A stretch of DNA of 64,000 bases. It comes from Lewinellaceae bacterium SD302. Lineage in GTDB: Bacteria > Bacteroidota > Bacteroidia > Chitinophagales > Saprospiraceae. Position numbers and translations under genes: made by a program. Location of the stretch: contig PDLQ01000017.1 of assembly GCA_002591745.1 (NCBI GenBank), forward strand, positions 1 through 64,000. Reading direction: 5' to 3'. The notes under the pieces were generated by a model that had not been told where the DNA came from, searched no databases, and saw only the letters and a program-made list of their open reading frames with translations. Numbering within the stretch: position 1 is the stretch's first letter; each line of letters starts with the position of its first letter. Positions 8,973 to 17,312 of this stretch are shown here, piece by piece.

Positions 8973-11273
8973 ATGAAACTTCTTACTCGTTCCCTCCAGG
9001 CAATTTTGTTACTCTTGTTTCCTATCTTATTGGTGGCGCAAACTTCCGTCATTTCTGGCAGGGTCATTATCGACGATGGTAGTCCGGCGGAATTCGCATC
9101 AGTCTATGTGGAGGAGTTGGCAACGGGCGTTAGTACCGAAGCCGATGGAAGTTTTTCCCTGCCCGAACTGAAAAGTGGCGAATACACCCTGTTGGTCCGA
9201 TCACTCGGTTTTGAATCGATTAGCCGAAGTATCAGTGTAGGTACTGAAACTGTTTCGGGCCTTGAATTTCAATTGAAGCCTTCCGCAGCGTCTCTGGAAG
9301 AAGTGGTGGTTTCCGCTACGATGAAGGAAGTTTCCAAATCCGCCAGCCCGGTACCAGTGGAAGTTTACAATGCTCAATTTTTCAAGGCCAACCCCACGCC
9401 GAGCATTTTCGAATCCTTGCAGAATGTCAACGGCGTTCGCCCCCAACTGAACTGCAACGTTTGCAATACCGGTGATATCCACATCAACGGATTGGAAGGC
9501 CCCTATACCATGATCCTGATCGACGGAATGCCCATCGTCAGCGGGCTCTCCACCGTATATGGTCTCACGGGTATTCCCCAGGCACTGATCGAGCGGGTGG
9601 AGATCGTCAAAGGACCGGCTAGTACACTCTACGGCTCAGAAGCCGTTGGAGGTCTGGTAAATATCATCACCAAAAAGCCCGGTAATGCTCCGGTTTTCTC
9701 AGCCGACATTTTCAGTTCCGATTGGGGTGACGTGAACACCGACCTCGGTTTGAAATACAAAGCGGGAAAACGCTGGAACGCACTACTGGGTATCAATTAC
9801 TTTAATTTCCAGAACCGTATCGACGATAATGATGATGGCTTCACCGATGTCACCCTACAAAACCGGGTATCCTTCTTTAACAAGATTACCCTGGATGGAA
9901 GAAAGGATAATCGCCTCTTCTCCCTGGCCGCCCGCTACGTTTACGAAGATCGATTCGGTGGTGACACCCGCTGGACAACTACTAACCGGGGCGGGGAAGA
10001 TCTATACGGAGAAAGCATCTACACCAACCGCTGGGAGGTTTTCGGTGCTTATCAATTGCCGACCAAAGAAAACCTGCTATTTCAGTACAGCCTGAACGGC
10101 CATGATCAGGATAGCTATTATGGGAATACGCCCTATTTCGCCCAACAGTACGTTGGTTTTGGGCAACTGACCTGGAACCAGCAGTTGGGTGAACGTCATG
10201 ACCTGCTATTAGGTGCCGCTTATCGCTATACCTGGTACGACGACAATACGCCAGCCACTGCTGAGTTCGAAGACCCTAACATCACGGCCCCCTCCCGCAT
10301 CAGCCTTCCGGGAATCTTCGTACAGGATGAAATAGCGATAAACGCCAACCAGAAATTACTCTTGGGGTTGCGCTACGATTATAACAGCCGCCACGGCAAC
10401 GTACTTAGTCCAAGGGTTAACTACAAACTCAGCAGCCGCAATAAACGCCATACTCTGCGACTGAGCGCAGGCAACGGTTACCGGGTGGCTAACGTCTTCA
10501 CCGAAGACCACGCGGCCCTCACGGGAGCCAGGACGATCGAGTTCGTCGGCGACCTTCAGCCCGAAACTTCCTGGAACGGCAACGTGAATTTTGTCCATCG
10601 TATCTATACGCCCGGCGGCACTTCCGTCAGCCTGGACGCTTCTGCCTTTTACACCTACTTTACCAACCGCATCGTTCCGGATTACGAGACGGACCCCAAC
10701 AAGATCATTTACGCTAATCTGGAGGGCTCTTCCGTCAGCCAGGGCGTCAGCCTGAACGCCGACGTAGAGTTTGAAAACGGCCTGAAGATACTGGCCGGCG
10801 GCACCCTCCAGGACGTTAGCATCCGGGAAGCCGACGGTACCACCAGCCGCCAACTGCTCACCGAAGGTTGGAGCGGCGTATGGAGTATCGCCTACCCTTT
10901 CCACCGTATCGGGCTTACCGTTGATTACACCGGTAATGTCTATGGCCCCATGCGTTTACCACTGCTCGGAGAATTGGACGACCGCCCGGGAAACTCCCCC
11001 GTTTGGAGTCTGCAAAATATTCAGCTCACCAAGAAATTCGGAAACCGACTGGAGATATATGGAGGGGTAAAGAACTTACTCAACTACACCCCACCCGCCA
11101 ATAGCATTGCCCGTGCCTTCGATCCCTTTGACGAGGGTGTGACCTTTGGCGACGACGGCCAGGTCGTCCCTACCGCAAATAATCCGAATGCACTGACCTT
11201 TGACCCTACTTATGTCTTTGCGCCAAACCAGGGGCGGCGGGGATTCCTGGGGTTGCGGTTTACGGTTTGGTAG
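8973..11273 (+). CDS. TonB-dependent outer-membrane receptor (metal or siderophore type)
   Basis: 766 residues: signal peptide (1-22), carboxypeptidase-like regulatory beta-sandwich (about 25-105, ISGRVIIDDGSPAEFASVYV), TonB plug domain (about 120-240) and a 22-strand barrel ending in LGLRFTVW with a terminal aromatic. The plug carries an unusual CNVCN pair followed by GDIHINGLEGPYTMILIDGM and the standard VEIVKGPASTLYGSEAVGG block. The two cysteines could bind metal. A DtxR-like operator upstream and a thioredoxin-fold gene downstream on the same strand support a role in uptake of a metal or metal complex. Exact cargo is unknown. Confidence 0.9.
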   Translation: MKLLTRSLQAILLLLFPILLVAQTSVISGRVIIDDGSPAEFASVYVEELATGVSTEADGSFSLPELKSGEYTLLVRSLGFESISRSISVGTETVSGLEFQLKPSAASLEEVVVSATMKEVSKSASPVPVEVYNAQFFKANPTPSIFESLQNVNGVRPQLNCNVCNTGDIHINGLEGPYTMILIDGMPIVSGLSTVYGLTGIPQALIERVEIVKGPASTLYGSEAVGGLVNIITKKPGNAPVFSADIFSSDWGDVNTDLGLKYKAGKRWNALLGINYFNFQNRIDDNDDGFTDVTLQNRVSFFNKITLDGRKDNRLFSLAARYVYEDRFGGDTRWTTTNRGGEDLYGESIYTNRWEVFGAYQLPTKENLLFQYSLNGHDQDSYYGNTPYFAQQYVGFGQLTWNQQLGERHDLLLGAAYRYTWYDDNTPATAEFEDPNITAPSRISLPGIFVQDEIAINANQKLLLGLRYDYNSRHGNVLSPRVNYKLSSRNKRHTLRLSAGNGYRVANVFTEDHAALTGARTIEFVGDLQPETSWNGNVNFVHRIYTPGGTSVSLDASAFYTYFTNRIVPDYETDPNKIIYANLEGSSVSQGVSLNADVEFENGLKILAGGTLQDVSIREADGTTSRQLLTEGWSGVWSIAYPFHRIGLTVDYTGNVYGPMRLPLLGELDDRPGNSPVWSLQNIQLTKKFGNRLEIYGGVKNLLNYTPPANSIARAFDPFDEGVTFGDDGQVVPTANNPNALTFDPTYVFAPNQGRRGFLGLRFTVW

Positions 11274-11310
11274 TTTTTAAGATAAGTAATAGCCTACTCG
11301 AGAACCTGGC

Positions 11311-11395
11311 GTCGAGGACCTCCGGTCCGAGGTACCCGTTTAAGCGGCCAGGTAACCTTAACCAAAGTGACATGCTCGGACCAGAGGTCCTCGAC
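11311..11395. repeat. Inverted pair of GGACCTCCGGTCC palindromes (family C)
   Basis: GTCGAGGACCTCCGGTCCGAG (11311-11331) recurs inverted at 11375-11395 with one mismatch; 43 nt lie between them. Each arm is itself a small palindrome. Placed between the TonB receptor and thioredoxin-fold genes, it could fold into one long stem at the mRNA 3' end. Relatives lie at 8808 and 49713. Confidence 0.85.
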
Positions 11396-11415
11396 CCATT
11401 GGAAAACTTAATATT

Positions 11416-11934
11416 ATGCTTCGCTCATTCCTGTTGTTACTAAACGCCGTTTTCTTCTTTGGGTCAGTTTCTGCCCAAACCGAGCTAAACGTCTACCGCT
11501 TCGAGCAACTCGACAGCTTGCGGAGCATCGAGGATCGGCCGGTGGTGGTTTTCCTGAATACCGATTGGTGCCGCTACTGCCGCAAAATGGAGAACGTCAC
11601 TTTTCAGGACGAGTGGATCGCCACCACCCTCAACGAGCATTGCTACTTTGTTAACCAAAATGCGGAACAACCCGAACCCATCACGTACCGGGGCAAAACC
11701 TTTAATTTTCGGCCTACGGGTAATAATACCGGCGTGCATGAACTGGCGGAAATATTGGTTTTGACTGGCAACTCCGAGGAGCCTGCGACGATCACCGAAG
11801 GTAATGTAGCAAAGTTGAGTTTTCCGACAACGGTCATTCTCGGGCCAGGCGACGAACGGATTTTCCTGCACAAGGGCTATTTGGGGAGACGGGAAATGCG
11901 GGCAGTCTTGGAGAGCTTATTAGACCTACACTGA
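11416..11934 (+). CDS. Secreted thioredoxin-fold protein carrying a repeat-encoded insert
   Basis: 172 residues with signal peptide (1-20). The thioredoxin fold is shown by VVVFLNTDWCRYCRKMENVTF (active-site WCRYC, residues 51-55) and the cis-proline loop SFPTTVIL (Pro137), with GYLGRREMRAVLESLL as the last helix. It probably acts as a periplasmic thiol reductase or exchange protein. Residues about 117-133 (TGNSEEPATITEGNVAK) are encoded by a family A palindromic repeat also found in noncoding DNA. It sits directly before the strand leading into the cis-proline, where a compact thioredoxin normally has a short turn. The gene lies 142 nt after the TonB receptor, separated by an inverted repeat. 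Confidence 0.85.
   Translation: MLRSFLLLLNAVFFFGSVSAQTELNVYRFEQLDSLRSIEDRPVVVFLNTDWCRYCRKMENVTFQDEWIATTLNEHCYFVNQNAEQPEPITYRGKTFNFRPTGNNTGVHELAEILVLTGNSEEPATITEGNVAKLSFPTTVILGPGDERIFLHKGYLGRREMRAVLESLLDLH
11764..11814 (+). repeat. Family A palindromic repeat inside the thioredoxin-fold gene
   Basis: GGCAACTCCGAGGAGCCTGC, then GACGATCACCGAAGGTAATGTAGCAAAG. It differs by only a few bases from the copy at 2481-2522 and from noncoding copies, and keeps the reading frame as NSEEPATITEGNVAK. Confidence 0.9.
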
Positions 11935-11935
11935 T

Positions 11936-12340
11936 CTAATTGCTTGCTTCAGCTGCTTTGGCTCCCCGTTCCGGCTTGTACTTCACCATCATGTTCAGGT
12001 ACATACTACGGGAAACGCGGAAAATGTAAACGAAGAGAATAGCCGTCATTATCAAGGTAACACCGAAAGAACCAAACAGGCTCCAGCCGAGTCCCCAGCG
12101 GAAGAGCGCCATGAAGCCCAACATCGGCCAAACCGTGATTGCGTAGGAGATGAACATGGCTCCGAAATAAAAGCCTGGCTCCGGTTCCAGATTAGCGTCG
12201 CACTTGGGGCAGCGAGGGTTCATCTCAAACGGCTTGCTAAAGCTTAAAGTCGCCGTTTTGAACATCTTGCCCCGGCGGCAGCTGGCGCATTTGAGCCCGA
12301 AAATAGCGGAAATAACGGATGGTTTGGAAACGTTGGACAT
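11936..12340 (-). CDS. DUF983 family membrane protein
   Basis: 134 residues. The N-terminal zinc-ribbon-like part has FGLKCASCRRGKMFK and, after FSKPFEMNPRCPKCDANLEPEPGFYFGAMF, a second CxxC, giving four cysteines that probably bind zinc. Two membrane helices follow (about 60-80 and 88-110). This is the common DUF983 protein of Bacteroidota, whose function is unknown. It converges on the thioredoxin-fold gene with a 1-nt gap between stop codons. Confidence 0.9.
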   Translation of the reverse strand: MSNVSKPSVISAIFGLKCASCRRGKMFKTATLSFSKPFEMNPRCPKCDANLEPEPGFYFGAMFISYAITVWPMLGFMALFRWGLGWSLFGSFGVTLIMTAILFVYIFRVSRSMYLNMMVKYKPERGAKAAEASN

Positions 12341-12414
12341 GTGGATGGTTTGGTCGAACCCGTTTAAACTTTTACTTCCGGCCGAGAACTAAAAATCTGA
12401 ACGGATTCATCGTG

Positions 12415-12422
12415 TATCTTTG
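12415..12422 (+). promoter_or_regulatory. -7 promoter box TATCTTTG
   Basis: Perfect TAnnTTTG match 18 nt before the ATG of the second TonB receptor. It also shows that an in-frame TTG at 12420 lies inside the promoter and cannot be the start codon. Confidence 0.65.
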
Positions 12423-12440
12423 CACAATAACAGCCCGACA

Positions 12441-14753
12441 ATGTATATAGATTTTAAGCGCGCATTGATTTTTATCATCGTTATTTTTTCGTCCGCTACG
12501 CTCTTTGCCCAGCGGGCTGACCTGAGCGGCAAGGTGACTGCGATCAACGACGGCCAACCCCTGGTAGGTGCAACGGTCTCCCTGGCCGACGGGGAAAATG
12601 TAATCCGCTACGGAGAAACGACGGATGAGTACGGCCGCTATGTTTTCGACCAGATCAAAGCCGGGCGTTACGAATTGACGATCAGTTACGTGGGCTATCT
12701 GACTTACGTGGAGAGCGGCTATCTGGTAGGTAGCGGGCCGGCGACCAACCGCAATTTTGAACTGCAACTCAATCCCGATCCGACGATAGAAGCGATAGAG
12801 ATCACCGCAGTCCGCAATACTTCGGTGGTGAACCCGCTAAAGCGGCAGGTTAAGCTGGAAGAAGTTCGTCGATTGCCGGCCACCTTCTACGACCCGGCGC
12901 GCCTGCTGGCGCTATCTCCCGGTGTGGCCCAGACCAACGACCAAGCCAATCACCTGAGCGTGCGCGGAAATAGTCCCAACCGCAACCTCTGGCGCTTGCA
13001 GGGCCTTGCGATCGTGAACCCCAACCACACGGCCAACGCCGGTACTATTAATGACCAGCCGACCTTAAGTGGGGGTGGCGTAAATGCGCTGAGCGCCCAG
13101 CTGCTGGACAATTCTACTTTTTATGCCGGTGGCCTGCCCGCAGCATACGGAAACGCAACCGCCGGCACCTTCGATATGCGCCTGCGGCCGGGCAATACGG
13201 AACGGCGTCAGCACCAGGTACAGGCGGGCTTCATCGGTTTCGACCTGGCTACCGAAGGACCATTCGCCAAAGGCAACCCCAACAGTGGCAGCTACCTGGT
13301 CAATTACCGTTACAGCTTTACCGGATTACTGGCCGACTTCGGGGCTGACTTTGGCGGTGAGGAGATTCGTTTTCAGGATTTCAGTGCGCATCTGTTTCAG
13401 CCGTTGGGTAAATCTGGAGAGTTGTCCGTTTTCGGATTGTACGGTGCCAGCAGCAATGAATTCACGGGCAATGTGGAAGAGCCGGAAGAGGAAAAGGATT
13501 TATCCAATATTGATTTCCAGTCCAATGTCCTGATAACCGGAGCGACTTTCAAACAACGAATTGGCGTGGGGCTTCTCTCCGTGGGATTCGCCTATTCGGA
13601 AACCAATAATGACCGAGAAGAAGAGTGGTTGAATTTCGATCCGCCAGTTACCGTTAACCGACCGCTCGATCAACGCAGGATCAGCAGTCAGTTTGCCTAT
13701 ACATTCGCAAATGAGAGTGGGGCTAGTTTTTCCATTGGCAACGAATTTTTGAGCGAAGCCACCGATATAAACCTACTATTTGGCACTGGCCCTGCTTTTA
13801 CCGGGTCACAAAATATTACCAGCCCCTTCCTGCGGGCAGAAAAACGATTTGGCGATCTCGCGCTGTCTGGCGGTCTTCGATACTCCGTATATCTGGATTT
13901 GGCAGAAAGTAATGTGTTGGAACCCAGAATGTTGATCAGCTATTACATAAATCGTTCTACCCTTTCACTTTCGGCTGAGCGCAGCAGCCGGCTGCCTACT
14001 GAAGTGATCGCGCTACTGACCGAGGAAGAGTACTCGTCTGATTTTGTCCCCGTATCTAATCTGGTTAACCTAGGTTGGCAAACTGATTTCGAAAATGGTA
14101 ATACGCTTCGGTCAAACGCTTTTTTTCAGGACACCCCCGATGACTTCAGCAGCCAAAGTACCCGTATATTCCGGAACGACTTCCTTGATATTTTATCCGG
14201 AGGGACGACTCGTTCGTTTAACTCCCGCTCTTATGGTTTTGAACTGAGCTACGCCCGCCCCATAAAGCCCGATGCCTTATATTATTCCGCTAACCTTTCC
14301 ATCTTCCGTTCGGAAAATCAAAACCAGGATGGCGAGTGGCTCGCTAATCGCTTCAGTCGTGATTTCATTTTTCAGGGCCTCAGCGGTAAGGAATGGTCAG
14401 GAAACAATAAGCGTGGAAAACGCAGAACTTTTGGCGCCAACTTGTCGATCATTTTGGCCGGCGGCGAAAGATTTTATCCAATCATGATTGATGATAATTC
14501 GATCTCCGGTTTCACCACTGACTTTTCCGACGGCCGCAGCGACCAACTCTCCACTTATGTCCGCCCCGATCTCCGTCTCTACCGCCGTAAATACCATAAA
14601 AAAACCACCACCACCCTTTCCCTCGATATTCAGAACCTCAGCGGCATTGAAAACACCGCTTACCGTTACTACGACAGTGTGACAGAGCAGGTGGAGGACC
14701 GTAAGCAACTGGGTCTGATTCCCGTATTGAGTTATCGGGTGGAGTGGAGATAA
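12441..14753 (+). CDS. TonB-dependent receptor, ligand unknown
   Basis: 770 residues from ATG at 12441: signal peptide (about 1-25), carboxypeptidase-like regulatory domain (LSGKVTAINDGQPLVGATVSL, about 27-105), plug domain (LALSPGVAQTNDQANHLSVRGNSPN) and a beta-barrel ending ...LSYRVEWR with the usual aromatic near the C-terminus. The plug is of the divergent type lacking the KGP-STLYG block seen in the 8973 gene, so a different cargo is expected. A promoter box ends 18 nt upstream. It diverges from the DUF983 gene and is followed 28 nt later by an acetyltransferase. Confidence 0.9.
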   Translation: MYIDFKRALIFIIVIFSSATLFAQRADLSGKVTAINDGQPLVGATVSLADGENVIRYGETTDEYGRYVFDQIKAGRYELTISYVGYLTYVESGYLVGSGPATNRNFELQLNPDPTIEAIEITAVRNTSVVNPLKRQVKLEEVRRLPATFYDPARLLALSPGVAQTNDQANHLSVRGNSPNRNLWRLQGLAIVNPNHTANAGTINDQPTLSGGGVNALSAQLLDNSTFYAGGLPAAYGNATAGTFDMRLRPGNTERRQHQVQAGFIGFDLATEGPFAKGNPNSGSYLVNYRYSFTGLLADFGADFGGEEIRFQDFSAHLFQPLGKSGELSVFGLYGASSNEFTGNVEEPEEEKDLSNIDFQSNVLITGATFKQRIGVGLLSVGFAYSETNNDREEEWLNFDPPVTVNRPLDQRRISSQFAYTFANESGASFSIGNEFLSEATDINLLFGTGPAFTGSQNITSPFLRAEKRFGDLALSGGLRYSVYLDLAESNVLEPRMLISYYINRSTLSLSAERSSRLPTEVIALLTEEEYSSDFVPVSNLVNLGWQTDFENGNTLRSNAFFQDTPDDFSSQSTRIFRNDFLDILSGGTTRSFNSRSYGFELSYARPIKPDALYYSANLSIFRSENQNQDGEWLANRFSRDFIFQGLSGKEWSGNNKRGKRRTFGANLSIILAGGERFYPIMIDDNSISGFTTDFSDGRSDQLSTYVRPDLRLYRRKYHKKTTTTLSLDIQNLSGIENTAYRYYDSVTEQVEDRKQLGLIPVLSYRVEWR

Positions 14754-14781
14754 GTTTCATTTTTCGGTTGAACCCTCAAGT

Positions 14782-15297
14782 ATGACCTACCGCCAAGCAA
14801 TTCCAGATGACGCGATCGCCATCGCCCGGCTCCACACCCGAAGCTGGCAAGAGAACTACCGCGGTGCCATGTCCGACGACTACCTGGACAATCAGGCCGG
14901 AGCCGAAAGACTCACTTTCTGGCAAAAGCGCCTAGCAACACCCGACCCCAAGCGGGGTACTATCCTGGCTGAAGCAGACGATCAACTTCAGGGCTTTATC
15001 TGCCTGGCCTTGGACACTGACCCTCAATTCGGGGCCCTGTTGGATAACCTGCACGTTGCAGCCAGTCAGCGCGGACAGGGCGTCGGCCGCGAATTAATGC
15101 GTCGGGGGGCTGAGTGGGTGAAAGAAAAAAGGCCCGACAGTGGAATCTACCTTTACGTACTGGCCCAAAACGAACGTGCCGCCCGCTTCTACGAAAGAGT
15201 GGGCGGCACGCGGCAGGCAGAATTGGACCTGGAGTTGGTCGGTCAGCGGGTAGCCAGCCTCAGAATTACCTGGAATAGAGCTGAGGAACTGGCCTAG
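14782..15297 (+). CDS. GNAT family N-acetyltransferase
   Basis: 171 residues with a complete GNAT fold: N-terminal DAIAIARLHTRSWQENYRG, acetyl-CoA-binding motif A LDNLHVAASQRGQGVGRELM (Q/R-x-x-G-x-G/A type, about residues 93-112), and motif B YLYVLAQNERAARFYERVGG. It transfers an acetyl group to an unknown amine. It is probably cotranscribed with the TonB receptor gene 28 nt upstream. Its TAG stop overlaps the stop of the convergent DUF3127 gene (shared CTAG). Confidence 0.9.
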   Translation: MTYRQAIPDDAIAIARLHTRSWQENYRGAMSDDYLDNQAGAERLTFWQKRLATPDPKRGTILAEADDQLQGFICLALDTDPQFGALLDNLHVAASQRGQGVGRELMRRGAEWVKEKRPDSGIYLYVLAQNERAARFYERVGGTRQAELDLELVGQRVASLRITWNRAEELA

Positions 15298-15683
15298 AAC
15301 GGCAGATCATCATCCGCCTGGACGGCACTGGCGCTGCTACCTTCGTCGCTGGCTTTCGGAAAGTCGTTACCAAAACCTCCCGTGGCGGGGGCTGCTCCAC
15401 CGGCGGGTGCCTCATTGCTGATAGCCTCTACGCGCCAGGCATTCAGATTGGTAAAGTACTTGCCTTGCCACTCACGACCACGAAGATCGAAGTGGACCTT
15501 GATCTGGTCACCTTCGTTGACGTTGTCCACAATGCTGGTCCGGTCTTGTACGCACTGGAATTTCACCATTTGTGGGTACTGACCGTCTTCGACCTCAATG
15601 ACAAATTCGCGGGCGCGGAAAGTGTCGGTTTTATTTTCCGTTTCGAATTTCTTGTGCAGTTTTCCTACGATCTCGAAAGACAT
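15294..15683 (-). CDS. DUF3127 OB-fold-like protein with SSB-type acidic tail
   Basis: From ATG at 15683 the protein is 129 residues: MSFEIVGKLHKKFETENKTDTFRAREFVIEVED opens a DUF3127 domain (about 1-92), followed by a Gly/Ala/Ser linker and the C-terminus ADDDLPF. DUF3127 proteins are small Bacteroidota proteins thought to have an OB fold. The acidic DDDLPF tip closely matches the tail with which single-stranded-DNA-binding protein recruits repair and replication partners. I infer a role on single-stranded DNA. A longer frame opens upstream to 15761, but its residues look unlike the family. Confidence 0.85.
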   Translation of the reverse strand: MSFEIVGKLHKKFETENKTDTFRAREFVIEVEDGQYPQMVKFQCVQDRTSIVDNVNEGDQIKVHFDLRGREWQGKYFTNLNAWRVEAISNEAPAGGAAPATGGFGNDFPKASDEGSSASAVQADDDLPF

Positions 15684-15782
15684 ATCCTGTTGTTTTAAAT
15701 GGCCCAGACGGGCTTTGTGAACATTTTGTTTATTAAAGCCCGTAAAGATAAGGTTTTGCAAACAAAAAGTAAGGTTTTACCC

Positions 15783-16418
15783 CTAATATTGTAGGTAAAC
15801 CAGGGCTTTTTCCTTGAAAAAATCGTAAGGGAACCAATCGTGGAGAGGATATTCTTCTACGTAGTCCTGTCCACCCAGTTCGGCCATCTCTTCTTCAAGG
15901 TTGCGGCCCTTCAATGCCAAAATGCCGTTGGGTAGGGCGTGTTGTTGGTTTTTGGCGATCAGCTTCAGGCTCCACTGGGTAAGCTTGGCCATTTTTGCGA
16001 CAGCGCGGGTGACGATGAAATCGAATTTTTTGCCCTTCGTTTCCTCTACCCGACCGTGGCGGGCTTTACAATTTTCCAACCCCAGGGCGGCAATCACTTC
16101 ATTACAGACGATGATCTTCTTGTTGCGGCTATCCACCAGCTCGAAGTAAGTTTCCGGGAACATGATCGCCAGGGGAATTCCCGGAAAACCTCCTCCCGTG
16201 CCCAGATCCAGTATCCGCGCACCGGGCACGAATTTGATCAGTTTCACGATCGCCAGACTGTGCAGCACGTGGTTAACGTAAAGGTTATCGATATCCTTCC
16301 GGCTGATCACGTTAATCTGAGCGTTCCAATGGCGGTAGAGCTCGTCCATTTTCGCGAATTGCTCCCGCTGTTTCTCACTTAATTCCGGAAAGTGCTCGTA
16401 GATCAGTTCAACGCCCAT
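15783..16418 (-). CDS. rsmG: 16S rRNA (guanine-527-N7)-methyltransferase RsmG
   Basis: 211 residues, the usual RsmG length. Methylates N7 of G527 in 16S rRNA using S-adenosylmethionine. The N-terminal helical part includes LYRHWNAQINVISRKD, the family signature near residue 30-42. The SAM-binding loop ILDLGTGGGFPGIPLAI spans residues 69-85, and VTRAVAKMAKL is the conserved motif after the third strand. Loss of the enzyme is known in other bacteria to give low-level streptomycin resistance. The gene follows the DUF3127 gene region by 99 nt on the same strand and has its own upstream gap. Confidence 0.95.
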   Translation of the reverse strand: MGVELIYEHFPELSEKQREQFAKMDELYRHWNAQINVISRKDIDNLYVNHVLHSLAIVKLIKFVPGARILDLGTGGGFPGIPLAIMFPETYFELVDSRNKKIIVCNEVIAALGLENCKARHGRVEETKGKKFDFIVTRAVAKMAKLTQWSLKLIAKNQQHALPNGILALKGRNLEEEMAELGGQDYVEEYPLHDWFPYDFFKEKALVYLQY

Positions 16419-16530
16419 GTAGTTAAAATTTTGGCAAAAGTACGGAGGAAAATGGTAGCCTGGTAATAGTCATAGTGGGGTGTCTATTTGGGTTTCAATT
16501 CCTAGGAGCGATTTTATAACCAGACGTTTT

Positions 16531-16584
16531 TGACTATCAAAGTAGCAACTCTAAGGAGCTTGCGACGATCAGCGAAGCTAATGC
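16531..16584 (+). repeat. Family A palindromic repeat, intergenic copy
   Basis: TGACTATCAAAGTAGCAACT continues as CTAAGGAGCTTGCGACGATC and AGCGAAGCTAATGC. It lies in the 288-bp gap between rsmG and a lipoprotein gene. This copy joins the GACTAnCAAAGTAGC end to the AACTCcnaGGAGCTTGC palindrome in one contiguous piece, so it defines one boundary of the element. Confidence 0.85.
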
Positions 16585-16706
16585 TCGTTCGGCACGATGG
16601 AACTCGTCGTCCCGAGGTCCCATCGAAAGAAACTGAACAGTCTACGGAAGGCGAGCTTTCAATTTGATGCCATCAAACTAACCCAAACTCAGAATGTTAC
16701 ACCATC

Positions 16707-17285
16707 ATGTCTAAATCAGCAACCCTACTTCTACTCGTCATAATCTTCACCGCCGGTCCAGCTTGCTACGACTCCGCAGCTACCGACACTGCTACTCCGC
16801 CCGATCAAAGATCAGGCCGGGTAGGCTTACAATCAAAAAAAGAGTTCTTTGACCTCGCCGGCTTCGTAGACCAGGAGATCGAAACCCTCAACTTAGCCAA
16901 GCGTACGATCACGAAAAAAGTGACTATCGACGGAAAGAGTGAAGAGAAAAAACTGGATGCTACCGACTTTACTAATGACCTTGACCTCTTCCGTAAGGCC
17001 GACATTAACAAACCCGCCTGGATAGAAAAGTATCGGATAGAGACCGTCGGCAATGACACCTCATATATTGCTACGGACAGTAGCCTCAGAACCCGCCACC
17101 TCCAGGTACTCCGAAACGAAAACAACGAGGTTCAACGCATCGAAATCAAACGGCGTAGCGGCAATGTCCTTTCCAGCGGCAGTCAGGAACTGAGTTATCA
17201 TAAAGACAGCGGATACCGGATCTACTCCAGGCAGATCGGGGACTTGGTGGGGGATGCGGAAGTGAGCGTGGAAGTGAAATTTTAG
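16707..17285 (+). CDS. Putative lipoprotein of unknown function
   Basis: 192 residues with a lipoprotein signal peptide ending in AGPAC (Cys20 as the lipid-modified residue). The mature part is charged and beta-rich (IEKYRIETVGNDTSYIATDS, HLQVLRNENNEVQRIEIKRR) and looks like a small periplasm-facing beta-sheet domain. No family recognised. It converges with the nucleotidyltransferase gene 28 nt downstream. It is preceded by a repeat-rich gap rather than a recognisable promoter. Confidence 0.7.
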   Translation: MSKSATLLLLVIIFTAGPACYDSAATDTATPPDQRSGRVGLQSKKEFFDLAGFVDQEIETLNLAKRTITKKVTIDGKSEEKKLDATDFTNDLDLFRKADINKPAWIEKYRIETVGNDTSYIATDSSLRTRHLQVLRNENNEVQRIEIKRRSGNVLSSGSQELSYHKDSGYRIYSRQIGDLVGDAEVSVEVKF

Positions 17286-17312
17286 ACGGGCAGACGCCCG
17301 GCCAATGGTCAT

